From HXMU1420-2 sp017643305 (GTDB lineage Bacteria; Pseudomonadota; Alphaproteobacteria; Rhodobacterales; Rhodobacteraceae), in the NCBI GenBank assembly GCA_965217135.1, contig OZ244249.1:682001-746000 (forward strand): a stretch of 64,000 nt of DNA, in the 5' to 3' direction. How positions within the stretch are numbered: position 1 is the first letter of the stretch; each line of letters opens with the position of its first letter. This document shows positions 34,066 through 43,330 of this stretch, piece by piece. The translations under genes and the position numbers were made by a program. The notes beneath the pieces are model-generated. The model ran no database searches. It was not told the origin of the DNA and saw only the letters and a list, made by a program, of their open reading frames with translations.

Positions 34066-34341
34066 ATGTCTGTCGTCTCGAGCATCGTTCTCTACGCGGT
34101 TATCTGGTTCATGACCTTCCTGGTCGCCTTGCCGTTTCGGCTGAAGACGCAGGGTGAAGCGGGAGAGGTTGTGCCTGGCACCCATGCAGGCGCGCCGGAA
34201 CAGCACCATCTGCGGAAGAAAGCCATCATCACGACCATCGTGGCGTTTGTAATCTGGGTGATTGTGGCGACGATCATCCTGTCTGGCTGGATTTCCGTGC
34301 GTGACATTGACTGGGCTGACCGGATGGGCGGCTCGGGTTGA
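34066..34341 (+). CDS. DUF1467-family small membrane protein
   Basis: 91 residues with two membrane helices ('SIVLYAVIWFMTFLVALPF' and 'AIITTIVAFVIWVIVATIIL') separated by a hydrophilic loop with 'GTHAGAPEQHHLRKKA', the typical DUF1467 layout. The function is unknown; the family is restricted mainly to Alphaproteobacteria. It starts three bases after mce, so the two are surely co-transcribed. Confidence 0.88.
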   Translation: MSVVSSIVLYAVIWFMTFLVALPFRLKTQGEAGEVVPGTHAGAPEQHHLRKKAIITTIVAFVIWVIVATIILSGWISVRDIDWADRMGGSG

Positions 34342-34491
34342 TCGGACCAGATTTGACCGTGGTTCCAGCAGAGAATTGAACGCGAAACCGGACATTTGGA
34401 AAGTGTCCAGTCCGCCTTCCTAGAAAGTCCTCGGTGACTTTGAACTGAACTGCTGAAACCGATCGCTCGTCTTACAGCCGTTCGATCAGTT

Positions 34492-34842
34492 TCACATTCG
34501 CAGGCCCAGCCGTCCTGCACCCCATAGCATCAGGCCATAAAGCGCCATGGTCACTAAACAGCCCGCGATCAGCGCAGGCCAGAACCCGTGGCCTCGAACC
34601 AGCAGAGCGGGGATCAGCAGGAACATCGGCAGCGATGGCAGTACAAACCAAAAGGTCGCCAGGGTATGTTCGGCCATATGCTGAGCATCGGGTTTGTCGC
34701 GCCACAGCCAGATCATACCCATCACCGAAATCAGCGGCAGCGATGCGATCAGCGCGCCAAAGCCGGGCCAGCGTCGGGCGACCTCGGATACCAGCGCAAT
34801 GATCAGACCGGACAGCAGTGCTTTCAGTACGAAATAGGCCAT
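34492..34842 (-). CDS. DUF3147-like membrane protein
   Basis: 116 residues from ATG 34842, with four hydrophobic helices filling the protein: 'YFVLKALLSGLIIALVSEVA', 'GALIASLPLISVMGMIWLW', 'FWFVLPSLPMFLLIPALL' and 'ALIAGCLVTMALYGLMLWG'. The R-x-PG-FGALIASLPL segment is characteristic of the DUF3147/GlpM-like family of small inner-membrane proteins of unknown function. It is divergent from the methyltransferase gene. Confidence 0.75.
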   Translation of the reverse strand: MAYFVLKALLSGLIIALVSEVARRWPGFGALIASLPLISVMGMIWLWRDKPDAQHMAEHTLATFWFVLPSLPMFLLIPALLVRGHGFWPALIAGCLVTMALYGLMLWGAGRLGLRM

Positions 34843-34934
34843 ACTGGAACTCTGCCGCATTGGGTGGGGTCTGGCAACGGGTTGCGCGGACGGGGCCGCC
34901 CGTGCCATTGCGAACCGCGTAAGCGGAGAATGGC

Positions 34935-35753
34935 ATGGTCGAGAAAAGCGGCGGCAGACGTCCCACGGCAGAGCAGGTGCGCGAAGAAGAACAGGCGCGG
35001 TTGCGGGAGTTCGAAGCGGCGGGCGGGCTGGACGGCCCGGTTTATGCACTGTCGCCGGGTATGGCGGCGTTTGATCTTGGACCGATGGTCGATGCGCTGC
35101 GTAACTTCGGGGATGATCTGGCGCGGTTGAAGGACCCGGCGCGAAACAGTACGGGCTACACCCCAGAAAACGGCTATTACGATACGCCAGATGCAGATGC
35201 GCTGTACCTGCTGATACGGCGGCTGGAACCGGCACGGGTGATCGAAATCGGCGCAGGCAACAGCACCCGCGTGACCCGGCAGGCGATCCGCGATGGTGGG
35301 TTTGACTGCGACCTGAAGGTGATTGACCCGTGGCCACGGGCGGATATCGACGGGCTGTATGACCAGTTCGTGCAGGCGCGGTTGGAAACAGTGGACACGG
35401 CACAATTCGACGCGTTGCAGGCCGGGGATGTGTTGTTCATCGATTCCAGCCACCAGGTGCGAATGTCGAACGATGTGGCGCATCTGTTCTGCAGGATCAT
35501 CCCCGCGCTGCCGCCAGGTGTGGTGATCCACGTCCATGATGTGTTCCTGCCCTATGAGTATCCTAAGCGGTTCTTCTATGACTGCCCGTCTTGGGGGGAG
35601 CAGTACATGCTGCATGCTTTGCTCAGCTCGGGTGGCTATGACCTGCTGTGGCCTGGCTACTGGCTGCAGCGCGGGGTGCAGGAGGCGCAGGAGGCGATGC
35701 CTTTTCTCGCGACTGGTCGCGCGCAAAGCTTCTGGATGCGCAAAAGGGGCTGA
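34935..35753 (+). CDS. SAM-dependent methyltransferase (Methyltransf_24-like)
   Basis: 272 residues. 'ARVIEIGAGNSTRVTRQAI' is the SAM-binding loop, 'CDLKVIDPWPR' the acidic strand end, 'DVLFIDSSHQVRMSNDVA' the Methyltransf_24-type DSSH motif and 'GVVIHVHDVFLPYEYP' the downstream strand. Such enzymes often sit in sugar or antibiotic clusters, but the substrate cannot be told here. Its stop lies two bases before the GTG of the chimeric cyclase gene, so the two are translationally coupled. Confidence 0.8.
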   Translation: MVEKSGGRRPTAEQVREEEQARLREFEAAGGLDGPVYALSPGMAAFDLGPMVDALRNFGDDLARLKDPARNSTGYTPENGYYDTPDADALYLLIRRLEPARVIEIGAGNSTRVTRQAIRDGGFDCDLKVIDPWPRADIDGLYDQFVQARLETVDTAQFDALQAGDVLFIDSSHQVRMSNDVAHLFCRIIPALPPGVVIHVHDVFLPYEYPKRFFYDCPSWGEQYMLHALLSSGGYDLLWPGYWLQRGVQEAQEAMPFLATGRAQSFWMRKRG

Positions 35754-35755
35754 CC

Positions 35756-36952
35756 GTGGCGGTTTTGGAAACGGAACGCCTGCTCTTGCGCCCATTTGAG
35801 CCTAAAGACGCGCCCGCCTATGCCGCAATCCGGGCAAAGCCGCATGTAGTCCGGTTCTTGCCGGGCGGAGAGGCGCGCGCAGCGCTGGCCACCCAGGTTG
35901 CCGAAACCGTCATCGCCATGTTCAACGACTGCTGGCAGCGCGATGGGTATGGCCCGTGGGCGGTGGAGGAAAAAGCGACAGGGCGGCTCTGCGGTCACCA
36001 TGGGGTGCGTTGCCTGCCCGAAGAAGGCGGCGTGACCGAATTAAGCGAAGAGAGCGCATACGCGGTTGTGAACCAGATCACCCGACAGATCCTGATTGTT
36101 GGCGCAATCGGGTTTTTCGCGGCCACGTTCGGCGCGCTGATCTTTGCCCGCCAACTGACCTACCCGATCCTGCAAATCGGCACAGTGGCCGCGCAGGTTG
36201 GGGATGGCGATTTTTCCGCACGGGTCAAAAACGTGCGGTCGCGCGACGAAATTGGCGATCTGGCCAAACGCTTCAACGCGATGATTTCGCAGCTGGCCGA
36301 ACGGCTGGAGCTGATGAAGTTCGTGTCTCGTGGCACAATGAGCGCGATCCAGAAGGCCGATCAGGTTGGGATGCATCGCGGTGGTGAACGGCGGCGCGTG
36401 TCGGTGATCTTTACCGACATTCGCGGCTATACCGAGTTTTCCGAACGGGTCCCGCCAGAGGTCGTGATCGAAGCGCTGAACCAGTATTTCGATGTTCAGA
36501 CCGATATTGTCGAAGACCATGGCGGTGACGTCGACAAGTTTGTGGGCGATGCTCTGGTCGCCGTCTTCGAAGGCAAAGACATGGAAGCGCGCGCCGTGTC
36601 TTGCTCTGTCGGGATTGCGGAGGCCATGGCCGGGTTGTTGGAGAAGTACCCAGAGTACAATTTGCATGTCGGCATCGGTGTGGCCTCAGGTGAGGTCGTG
36701 ATGGGCGCCATGGGTGCGCGTGAGCGGATGGATTTCACCGTGCTTGGATCAACTGTGAACCTTTCAGCGCGCCTGTGCAGCAAGGCCGACCCCGGACAGG
36801 TACTGTTGGATCAGGCCACACGCGATGCTGCGGCCAAGCTGGGGGATGTGGCCTTCATCCCGTTGGAGCCAATCCCGCTCAAGGGCTATGCCGATCCGGT
36901 GCCGAACTTCTCAGCCAGCCGCCACAGCGACGCCAGCAGTGAAACCGCATGA
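35756..36952 (+). CDS. Chimeric protein: truncated GNAT domain joined to TM-HAMP-adenylate cyclase
   Basis: 398 residues from GTG 35756, two bases after the methyltransferase stop. Residues 1-95 are the first half of an Acetyltransf_3 domain ('LETERLLLRPFEPKDAPAYA', 'DGYGPWAVEEKATGRLCG', ending 'GVTEL'), cut just before the acetyl-CoA loop. Sequence then changes to 'SEESAYAVVNQITRQILIVG', a membrane helix (about 110-130), HAMP (131-185) and class III cyclase with metal Asp residues in 'VIFTDIRGYTEFSE' and 'KFVGDALVAVFE'; 'LGSTVNLSARL' has Ser at a position often Asp. The periplasmic sensor and first helix expected in HAMP cyclases are missing. It looks like a deletion fusion; cyclase activity may remain. 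Confidence 0.8.
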   Translation: MAVLETERLLLRPFEPKDAPAYAAIRAKPHVVRFLPGGEARAALATQVAETVIAMFNDCWQRDGYGPWAVEEKATGRLCGHHGVRCLPEEGGVTELSEESAYAVVNQITRQILIVGAIGFFAATFGALIFARQLTYPILQIGTVAAQVGDGDFSARVKNVRSRDEIGDLAKRFNAMISQLAERLELMKFVSRGTMSAIQKADQVGMHRGGERRRVSVIFTDIRGYTEFSERVPPEVVIEALNQYFDVQTDIVEDHGGDVDKFVGDALVAVFEGKDMEARAVSCSVGIAEAMAGLLEKYPEYNLHVGIGVASGEVVMGAMGARERMDFTVLGSTVNLSARLCSKADPGQVLLDQATRDAAAKLGDVAFIPLEPIPLKGYADPVPNFSASRHSDASSETA

Positions 36953-36961
36953 GCGACCCGG

Positions 36962-37339
36962 TCAGATCCATATTGCCCAGATCCACACCATGGCAATATA
37001 GGTTAGCTGATGCAGGCATTGGTCAATTCCTGCCGCACGCCAGAACGCCGCCTGATCGGGGGTTAAGCGACGTTTGTCAGAATGGCTGGCCTTCCAGAAA
37101 TCTATATGGAAGTGCACGACCCATTCCGCCAAAGTCAGAACGATCAGCGGCAGCAATGAAGTGCCCATGATGACCAGTACAATCACTGTTCCGGCGGCAT
37201 GTACCCCGGCATGTTGGGCGCGCCCCATGTGCATGTACTGCCCACGCCCCGCCAACATCTTCGGTGTCTGAAGAAAATAGTCGGCGAACATGTGTTTGAT
37301 CTGCAGCAGAATGAGCAGCACAAGGAGGGTTGAAATCAT
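36962..37339 (-). CDS. DUF3307-family membrane protein
   Basis: 125 residues from ATG 37339 (a TTG four codons earlier is possible). 'LILLQIKHMFADYFLQTP' with its conserved His-x3-Asp, 'MGRAQHAGVHAAGTVIVL' and 'WVVHFHIDFWK' match DUF3307, a small inner-membrane family with histidines inside helices. Function unknown. The gene is convergent with the chimeric cyclase gene (nine bases apart) and divergent from the ABC-like gene. Confidence 0.78.
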   Translation of the reverse strand: MISTLLVLLILLQIKHMFADYFLQTPKMLAGRGQYMHMGRAQHAGVHAAGTVIVLVIMGTSLLPLIVLTLAEWVVHFHIDFWKASHSDKRRLTPDQAAFWRAAGIDQCLHQLTYIAMVWIWAIWI

Positions 37340-37490
37340 GTGTTGATCCAAGTCCCGATAGATTATGGTTCCCCATAGTCAACTTAGGCACTTATTTCAT
37401 AGCCTTCAATCACACACTTGAAATCAATTGATGCAGTGACCTTCTCAAGCCCATTGCGCTGAGGGGGCGTCGTTTGCAATTATGCACTAG

Positions 37491-40400
37491 TTGCGTGTCC
37501 GAGGCGACTGTGCCTTGCACTGGACAGGCACCATCAGGAATGGGACTGGACCGATAGAACGCACGCTTTTTGGCTTTATCTGGAAACACTCGCGCCGTGA
37601 TCAGCTTGTCTTGCTGATGGTGACCCTGACGTTGTTTCCGCTGCAATACCTAACGCTTGAACTGCCCAAGCGGATCATCAACGACGCGATCGGCGCACAA
37701 AGTGCCACGATCGACCTGTTCGGGTATGAAATTCCGCAGGTAACATTCCTCATTGTGCTGTGTTTCGGCTTCCTCTTTGCGGTGGCCGCGCACGGGCTGA
37801 TGAAGATGCGGATCAACACCATGAAGGGTGTGTTGAGCGAACGAATGTTGCGCCGGTTCCGATTCCTGCTGATCGCCCGCATCCTGCGTTTCCCGCAGCC
37901 TTATTTCGAACGCGTCAGCCAGGGTGAGCTGGTGTCGATGGTCACGGCGGAAAGCGAACCAATGGGCGGGCTGATGGGTGACGCGATCAGCCAGCCAGTT
38001 TTGCAGGCGGGGCAGATGATCACGATCTTGTCGTTCCTGTTCCTGCAAAGCTTCTGGTTCGGTCTGGCAGCGGTGGCGCTGATCCCGGTGCAGGGCTGGC
38101 TGATCCCAAAACTGCAGCGCCGGATCAACCTGTTGAACAAGGAACGCATCAAGCAGGTGCGCGTGCTTGCCGCGGTGATCGGCGAAAGCGCCGCCGGGGC
38201 AGGGGCCCTGCGCCTGAACGGCGGCTGGCGGTATCGGATGGCGCTGGTGTCGAACCAGCTGGGCCGTTTGTTCGAGATCCGCTTCGACATCTACCAGAAG
38301 AAATTCTTTATGAAGTTCATCAACAACTTCATCGGGCAAATGACGCCGTTTTTCTTCTATTTGATTGGCGGTTTGCTGGTGTTGCAGGGTTCTGTCAGCC
38401 TCGGGGCCCTGGTGGCGGCCCTGGCCGCCTACAAGGACCTGTCCAGCCCGTGGAAGGAACTCCTGACCTACTACAACCAGACCCAGGACATGTCGATCCG
38501 CTGGGAAACTATCACCGAACGCTTTGCGCCGTCGGGCATTATGGACGAAGACCTGTTTGTTGGTGACCCCGAAACCCTGCCGCATCTGCGCGGTGATATC
38601 GTACTGGAAAATGTCAGCGTGCGGGATCTGGATGGCAACCCGGTGCTGGATGATCTGAAGGCGACGCTTCCGGCTGGCAAGCTGATCGGCATCGCGTCGC
38701 CGTCCGAGGAAGACCGCAAGGCGTTCACGGAACTGCTGACACGGGAAGTTCTACCCAGCTCGGGCAAGGTGATGGTCGGGGACCATGACCTGAAGACCCT
38801 GCACCACGGTGTTATCGCCGCACGGATCGGGCGGGCGACGTCACGGCCGCAACTGTTTCAGGGTACATTCGGCGATAACGTGATGATGCCGCTGAAATTC
38901 CGCCCCCTCGGCGATCCGGCTGACCCCAAATTCCACGTGGAAGGTCTCCGCGCCGGGAACAGCGAAGATCCGTTCGACACCGACTGGATCGACCCCAAAA
39001 TCGCCGGTTCGGAAAACGAAGACGACCTGCGCAAATGGTGGTTGCGGCTGATAGAAGGCATGGGGTCTGGCAGCGCATTGTTCCGCCGGGGGCTGGACCA
39101 GCGGTTTGATGCTGCGCTGCACCCTGAACTGGCCGCCAAACTGGTGGAGGTGCGGCCAAAAATGCAGCAGGCCATCGCCGATGCGGGGCTGGAACGCACG
39201 GTTTTCTGGTTCCTGCCGGATGAATACAACCCGGCCGTCCCCGCCGCTGAAAACCTGTTGTTCGCAATTCCGAACGTGCCGCTGACACAGGAACTGCTGT
39301 CCAACCAGACTGTGTTCCTGGCCAAACTGCGGGAACTGGGGCTGGATGAAGACCTGGTTGCGCTGGCCCGCGAAGTGGTGGACCTGCTGCGGCAGATCTT
39401 TGGTCTGGACGGCACCGACCACCCGTTGTTCCGCAACCTCGGGCTGGAAGCATCGGTGTTCGAGGCAGCCGTGGAGCTGGTCGAAAAAACCCGCGAAAAG
39501 GGGGCAGCAGGTCTGGAACCCGAAGAGATTGCCACGCTGTTGACCGTGCCCAGCCGGATTTCGGCTCAGGATATCGGTCCGGCCTTTTCGGATGAAATGA
39601 AAACCCGGATCATCGAGCTGCGCCGATCACACCGGCAGGAGCTGATGAACGTTCTGGATGACGTGTTTGATCCGCTGGATGTGGAACAATTCACGCCAGG
39701 CTTGACCGTGGTTGAAAACGCGCTGTTTGGCAAAATCTCCAGCGATGCCGGGTCGCGGGCGGATGAGGTGCGCAAGCTTGTGGGCGACGTGTTGATGGAA
39801 GCTGGCGTTCAGCAGCTGGTGATCGAACTGATCTACGACGTGCCCATCGCGCTAAGCGGCGCCAACCTGCCAGGCATATTTGCCGAACCGCTGTCGTTCA
39901 CCCGCGCTACAATCAAACGGCCCGACATCCTGATCCTCGATCAGGCGCTGGCCAGCTACGACGCAGAAACACGCGCAACGGTGCATCGCAATCTGCGGGA
40001 ATTGCTGCCGGATACAACCATCATATCCCTACAGGAGATGCTGGAAGACGAAGACGCCTTTGACGTCACCTTTGAACTGCGACAGGGCCGGATTGTCAGT
40101 GATGAAGCGCATGTGGAGGCCGAAGCCGACAGCGCCGCCGGGGCCGATCTGGCGCGCAAGTTGCGTGCGCTGGAACAGACTGACATGTTCTCCAAACTGA
40201 ACCGCAAGCAGCTGCGCCTGCTGGCCTTTGGGGCGCGTTGGTATAATGCCCAGCCCGGGGAAATCGTGTTCCAAAAGGGGGATGAGCCCAAGGATGGTGC
40301 GTACATGATCCTGGACGGCGAAGCCGCGTTGACCCTGCCCAAGGAAGACGAGCAGGACCTGCTGATCGCCTCCGTCGGGCCAGGCACGCTGGTAGGTGAA

Positions 40401-40562
40401 TTAGGGCTCATCAAGAACGAACCCCGTGCATTGACCATGACAGCGGTAACCGACCTTGAATGCCTCCGCATCGGGGCAGAGGAATTCCTGGCCGTGGTCG
40501 AAAATGACGCCGCGACCGCGTTCAAGCTGCTGCAGGTGGTGGCCGGTTACGTCAAGAACTGA
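37491..40562 (+). CDS. ABC-transporter-like protein with degenerate nucleotide-binding domain and C-terminal cyclic-nucleotide-binding domain
   Basis: 1023 residues if the TTG at 37491 is used; the start is uncertain. Residues 24-330 are an exporter-type six-helix domain ('LTLELPKRIINDAI', 'PYFERVSQGELVSMVTAESE'). Residues 368-470 begin an ABC ATPase with Q-loop 'SRPQLFQGTFGDNV', but Walker A reads 'GIASPSEEDRKAF', lacking GxxGxGKS. About 320 inserted, largely helical residues separate this from 'ALSGANLPGI' (signature remnant, 787-796) and Walker B 'DILILDQALAS' with Gln in place of Glu. Residues 895-1015 are a cNMP-binding domain with intact 'VGELGLIKNEPRALT' (Glu189/Arg-type contacts). It is probably a cAMP-responsive membrane protein, not a normal ATP-driven pump; substrate unknown. 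Confidence 0.8.
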   Translation: MRVRGDCALHWTGTIRNGTGPIERTLFGFIWKHSRRDQLVLLMVTLTLFPLQYLTLELPKRIINDAIGAQSATIDLFGYEIPQVTFLIVLCFGFLFAVAAHGLMKMRINTMKGVLSERMLRRFRFLLIARILRFPQPYFERVSQGELVSMVTAESEPMGGLMGDAISQPVLQAGQMITILSFLFLQSFWFGLAAVALIPVQGWLIPKLQRRINLLNKERIKQVRVLAAVIGESAAGAGALRLNGGWRYRMALVSNQLGRLFEIRFDIYQKKFFMKFINNFIGQMTPFFFYLIGGLLVLQGSVSLGALVAALAAYKDLSSPWKELLTYYNQTQDMSIRWETITERFAPSGIMDEDLFVGDPETLPHLRGDIVLENVSVRDLDGNPVLDDLKATLPAGKLIGIASPSEEDRKAFTELLTREVLPSSGKVMVGDHDLKTLHHGVIAARIGRATSRPQLFQGTFGDNVMMPLKFRPLGDPADPKFHVEGLRAGNSEDPFDTDWIDPKIAGSENEDDLRKWWLRLIEGMGSGSALFRRGLDQRFDAALHPELAAKLVEVRPKMQQAIADAGLERTVFWFLPDEYNPAVPAAENLLFAIPNVPLTQELLSNQTVFLAKLRELGLDEDLVALAREVVDLLRQIFGLDGTDHPLFRNLGLEASVFEAAVELVEKTREKGAAGLEPEEIATLLTVPSRISAQDIGPAFSDEMKTRIIELRRSHRQELMNVLDDVFDPLDVEQFTPGLTVVENALFGKISSDAGSRADEVRKLVGDVLMEAGVQQLVIELIYDVPIALSGANLPGIFAEPLSFTRATIKRPDILILDQALASYDAETRATVHRNLRELLPDTTIISLQEMLEDEDAFDVTFELRQGRIVSDEAHVEAEADSAAGADLARKLRALEQTDMFSKLNRKQLRLLAFGARWYNAQPGEIVFQKGDEPKDGAYMILDGEAALTLPKEDEQDLLIASVGPGTLVGELGLIKNEPRALTMTAVTDLECLRIGAEEFLAVVENDAATAFKLLQVVAGYVKN

Positions 40563-40574
40563 ACCAGCCCGCCA

Positions 40575-41882
40575 TCAGACGAACCGGTTGACGTAGTTTT
40601 CCAGCCGCTCCTGTTGGCCAGAGCGCGGTGCAGGATCGATCTCACCAGCGTGGACCCTGTCAAAGATAGCGTCGAAATCGCTATCCAGCATGGCCTTGGC
40701 TTCGGGCGTGCCCCACCCGGCATAGCGGTCGGCGACGGCACTTTCTAATCCGCCATCCTCCAGCATGGCCGCTGCGGCCTTAAGCCCACGCGCACAGACA
40801 TCTATCGCCCCGACATGTGCGGCCACCAGATCCTCTGCGTCCAGTGACTGACGGCGAAGCTTGGCGTCGAAATTGGTACCGCCGGTGGTGAACCCACCCA
40901 TCTTCAGGACCTGGTAATAGGCCAACGCCACCTCAGGCACGTTGTTTGGAAACTGGTCGGTGTCCCAGCCGGATTGGTAATCATTCCGGTTCATATCGAT
41001 GGAGCCCAGCATGCCTTCTGCCGCCGCCACGGCCAGTTCATGTTCGAAACTGTGCCCGGCCAGAATCGCGTGGCCCTGTTCGATGTTCAGTTTGACCTCA
41101 TCTTCCAGACCATACTTGCGCAGAAACCCGATGCAGGTGGCGGCGTCAAAGTCATACTGGTGTTTGGATGGTTCCTGCGGTTTCGGTTCCACCAGGATCG
41201 TACCCTTGAAGCCGATCTTGTGTTTGTATTCGATCACCATGTTCAGGAACCGGCCCATATGGTCCAGTTCGCGGGTCAGGTCGGTGTTGAGCAGGGTTTC
41301 ATACCCTTCCCGCCCACCCCACAGCACATAGTTCTGCCCGCCCAGCTTGTGGGTCGCGTCCATGCAGGTCTTTACCGTTGCTGCGCTCCACGCAAAGACA
41401 TCCGGATCCGGGTTAGTGGACGCGCCCGCCATGAACCGGCGGTGCGAAAACATGTTGGCCGTGCCCCACAGCAGGCGTGGCCCGCCTGCGGCCATCTTTT
41501 CCCCGAAGTATTCGATAATCTCTTCGAAATTGCGCAGGCTTTCGGCAAAGGTTGTGCCTTCAGGCCGGACATCCAGATCGTGCCAGCAATAAAACGGCTG
41601 GCCCAGAATGGCGAACAGGGCAAAGGCTGCGTCGGCCTTGGCGTGGGCATGGGCCATGTCCATGTCAGCCTGCCATGGGCGCAGAAAGGTTGCCGCGCCA
41701 AACGGGTCGCCGCCTTCCCAAGCGAAGGAATGCCAGTAGGCGACCGCGAACCGCAGATGGTCTTCCATCCGTTTGCCCATGACGATTTCGTCGGCGTTGT
41801 AATGCCTGAAGGCCAACGGGTTGTCGCTATTGGAGCCTTCGAATGTGGCGGGCGCGATGCCTGCAAAGAAGCTGTCGGTCAT
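40575..41882 (-). CDS. xylA: Xylose isomerase
   Basis: 435 residues, normal length for the class II enzyme. 'YVLWGGREGYETLLNTD', 'ILVEPKPQEPSKHQYDFD' and 'NIEQGHAILAGHSFEHELAV' carry the conserved His/Glu/Asp metal ligands. It converts D-xylose to D-xylulose in the cytoplasm. Its ATG overlaps the xylB stop by four bases, so the order of transcription is xylB then xylA. No xylose transporter or regulator lies in the window. Confidence 0.97.
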   Translation of the reverse strand: MTDSFFAGIAPATFEGSNSDNPLAFRHYNADEIVMGKRMEDHLRFAVAYWHSFAWEGGDPFGAATFLRPWQADMDMAHAHAKADAAFALFAILGQPFYCWHDLDVRPEGTTFAESLRNFEEIIEYFGEKMAAGGPRLLWGTANMFSHRRFMAGASTNPDPDVFAWSAATVKTCMDATHKLGGQNYVLWGGREGYETLLNTDLTRELDHMGRFLNMVIEYKHKIGFKGTILVEPKPQEPSKHQYDFDAATCIGFLRKYGLEDEVKLNIEQGHAILAGHSFEHELAVAAAEGMLGSIDMNRNDYQSGWDTDQFPNNVPEVALAYYQVLKMGGFTTGGTNFDAKLRRQSLDAEDLVAAHVGAIDVCARGLKAAAAMLEDGGLESAVADRYAGWGTPEAKAMLDSDFDAIFDRVHAGEIDPAPRSGQQERLENYVNRFV

Positions 41883-43330
41883 GAGACACCTTTCAGGGCT
41901 GGGTAGAGAGATTTGAATGTGTCCCGCGCCGCGTCATAGGCGGGCTGGAGGTCTGGTTTAGGGTCGATGATCTCGGCGATCTCGGGTTTTGTCATGACTT
42001 CGCGGGATGCCTGTCCGGTCGCTGCGCACAGGGCCAGCCTCGCGGCTCCCATGGCGGCGCCAAACTCACCCTGCGCGGGCAGGGCAATCGGCAGGCCCAG
42101 CACGGTCGCCAGCAGTTCCACCCAATAACGTGACTGGGACCCGCCGCCGATGGCCAGCAGGGTTTCCAGATTTGCGCCCGTCGCGCGCAGCGCATCAAGG
42201 TTGTCGTGCAGGGCAAAACTGACGCCTTCGACAACGGCGCGGGTGAGGTCGGCCTGGTCGGTGGCAATATCCAGCCCGACAAACGCACCACGCATCTTGC
42301 TGTCATTATGCGGGGTCCGTTCACCAGACAGGTAGGGTAGAAATCGCACGTTGCCGGGTCCTTCGATCTGATCACCCAGCGCGGCGGCCAGCGAAGCTGC
42401 ATCCTGTTGCAGGTTCCTGGCCAGCCAGTTCAGGCTGTCGGTCGCGGCCAGGATCACGCCCATCTGGTACCAAGTGTCGGGAATGGCGTGGCAGAATGTG
42501 TGCACGGCGGTTGCCGCGTCCGGGGCAAACCCGTTGCGTGCGGCCAGCAGTACCCCCGAGGTCCCCAGTGACACGAAGCCGTCACCATCGCGCAGGGCGC
42601 CGATACCGCAGGCGGCGGCGGCATTGTCACCGCCCCCACCCGCAACCGGAACACCCATGGGGAGATTGAGTGTTTCGGCCAGATCTCCGCGCAGATAGCC
42701 TGCAATGTCGCTGCCTTCGAGCAAAGTGGGCATCTGCGATAGGTCCAGATTGCAATGCCTCAGCAGGTCCGGGGCCCAGGCCCTCCCGCCTGTATCCATC
42801 CACGCGGTACCCGCGCTGTCAGACATGTCGGAGGTGAACCCACCGGTCAGCCAATAGGCCAGGTAGTCCTTTGGTAGCAGGATCTTGGCGATGCAGGCGA
42901 AAGTTTCGGGTTCATGTTCCGCAACCCATTGCACCTTGGGCGCGGTGAAGCCCGGAAAGACAATGTTGCCCGTGGTTTCGCGAAACCCCGGCGTGGTATC
43001 CAGCGTGGCTGCCTGTTCATGGCTGCGCGTGTCGTTCCACAGCATGCAGGGCCGCAGGACTGCGCCGGTGTCGTCCAGCAAGGTCGCGCCATGCATCTGG
43101 CCCGACAGCCCGATGCCGCGCAGATCGGCCATCGCAGCCGGGTGTGCGGCAGACAATTCAACCAGCACTGTTTGGCAGGCATTGATCCAGTCCTGCGGGT
43201 CCTGTTCGCTCCAACCTGAGTGGGGGCGAGACACCGGGTAGGCGGCCTCTGCGCTGCCAATAACAGCCCCTTCAGGATCAATCAGCAGCCCGCGCAAGCC
43301 GGACGTGCCAAGATCCAGTCCCAAATACAT
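41879..43330 (-). CDS. xylB: Xylulokinase
   Basis: 483 residues of the FGGY kinase family: 'YLGLDLGTSGLRGLLIDPEG' at the N-terminus, 'GIGLSGQMHGATLLDD' and 'VPVAGGGGDNAAAACGIGA' followed by 'LGTSGVLLA' and 'LLAIGGGSQSRYWVELLATV'. It phosphorylates D-xylulose to xylulose 5-phosphate for the pentose phosphate pathway. The start ATG follows GGGAGG; the upstream 43340-43440 segment is AT-rich and probably holds the xylBA promoter. It is the first gene of the pair. Confidence 0.97.
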   Translation of the reverse strand: MYLGLDLGTSGLRGLLIDPEGAVIGSAEAAYPVSRPHSGWSEQDPQDWINACQTVLVELSAAHPAAMADLRGIGLSGQMHGATLLDDTGAVLRPCMLWNDTRSHEQAATLDTTPGFRETTGNIVFPGFTAPKVQWVAEHEPETFACIAKILLPKDYLAYWLTGGFTSDMSDSAGTAWMDTGGRAWAPDLLRHCNLDLSQMPTLLEGSDIAGYLRGDLAETLNLPMGVPVAGGGGDNAAAACGIGALRDGDGFVSLGTSGVLLAARNGFAPDAATAVHTFCHAIPDTWYQMGVILAATDSLNWLARNLQQDAASLAAALGDQIEGPGNVRFLPYLSGERTPHNDSKMRGAFVGLDIATDQADLTRAVVEGVSFALHDNLDALRATGANLETLLAIGGGSQSRYWVELLATVLGLPIALPAQGEFGAAMGAARLALCAATGQASREVMTKPEIAEIIDPKPDLQPAYDAARDTFKSLYPALKGVS

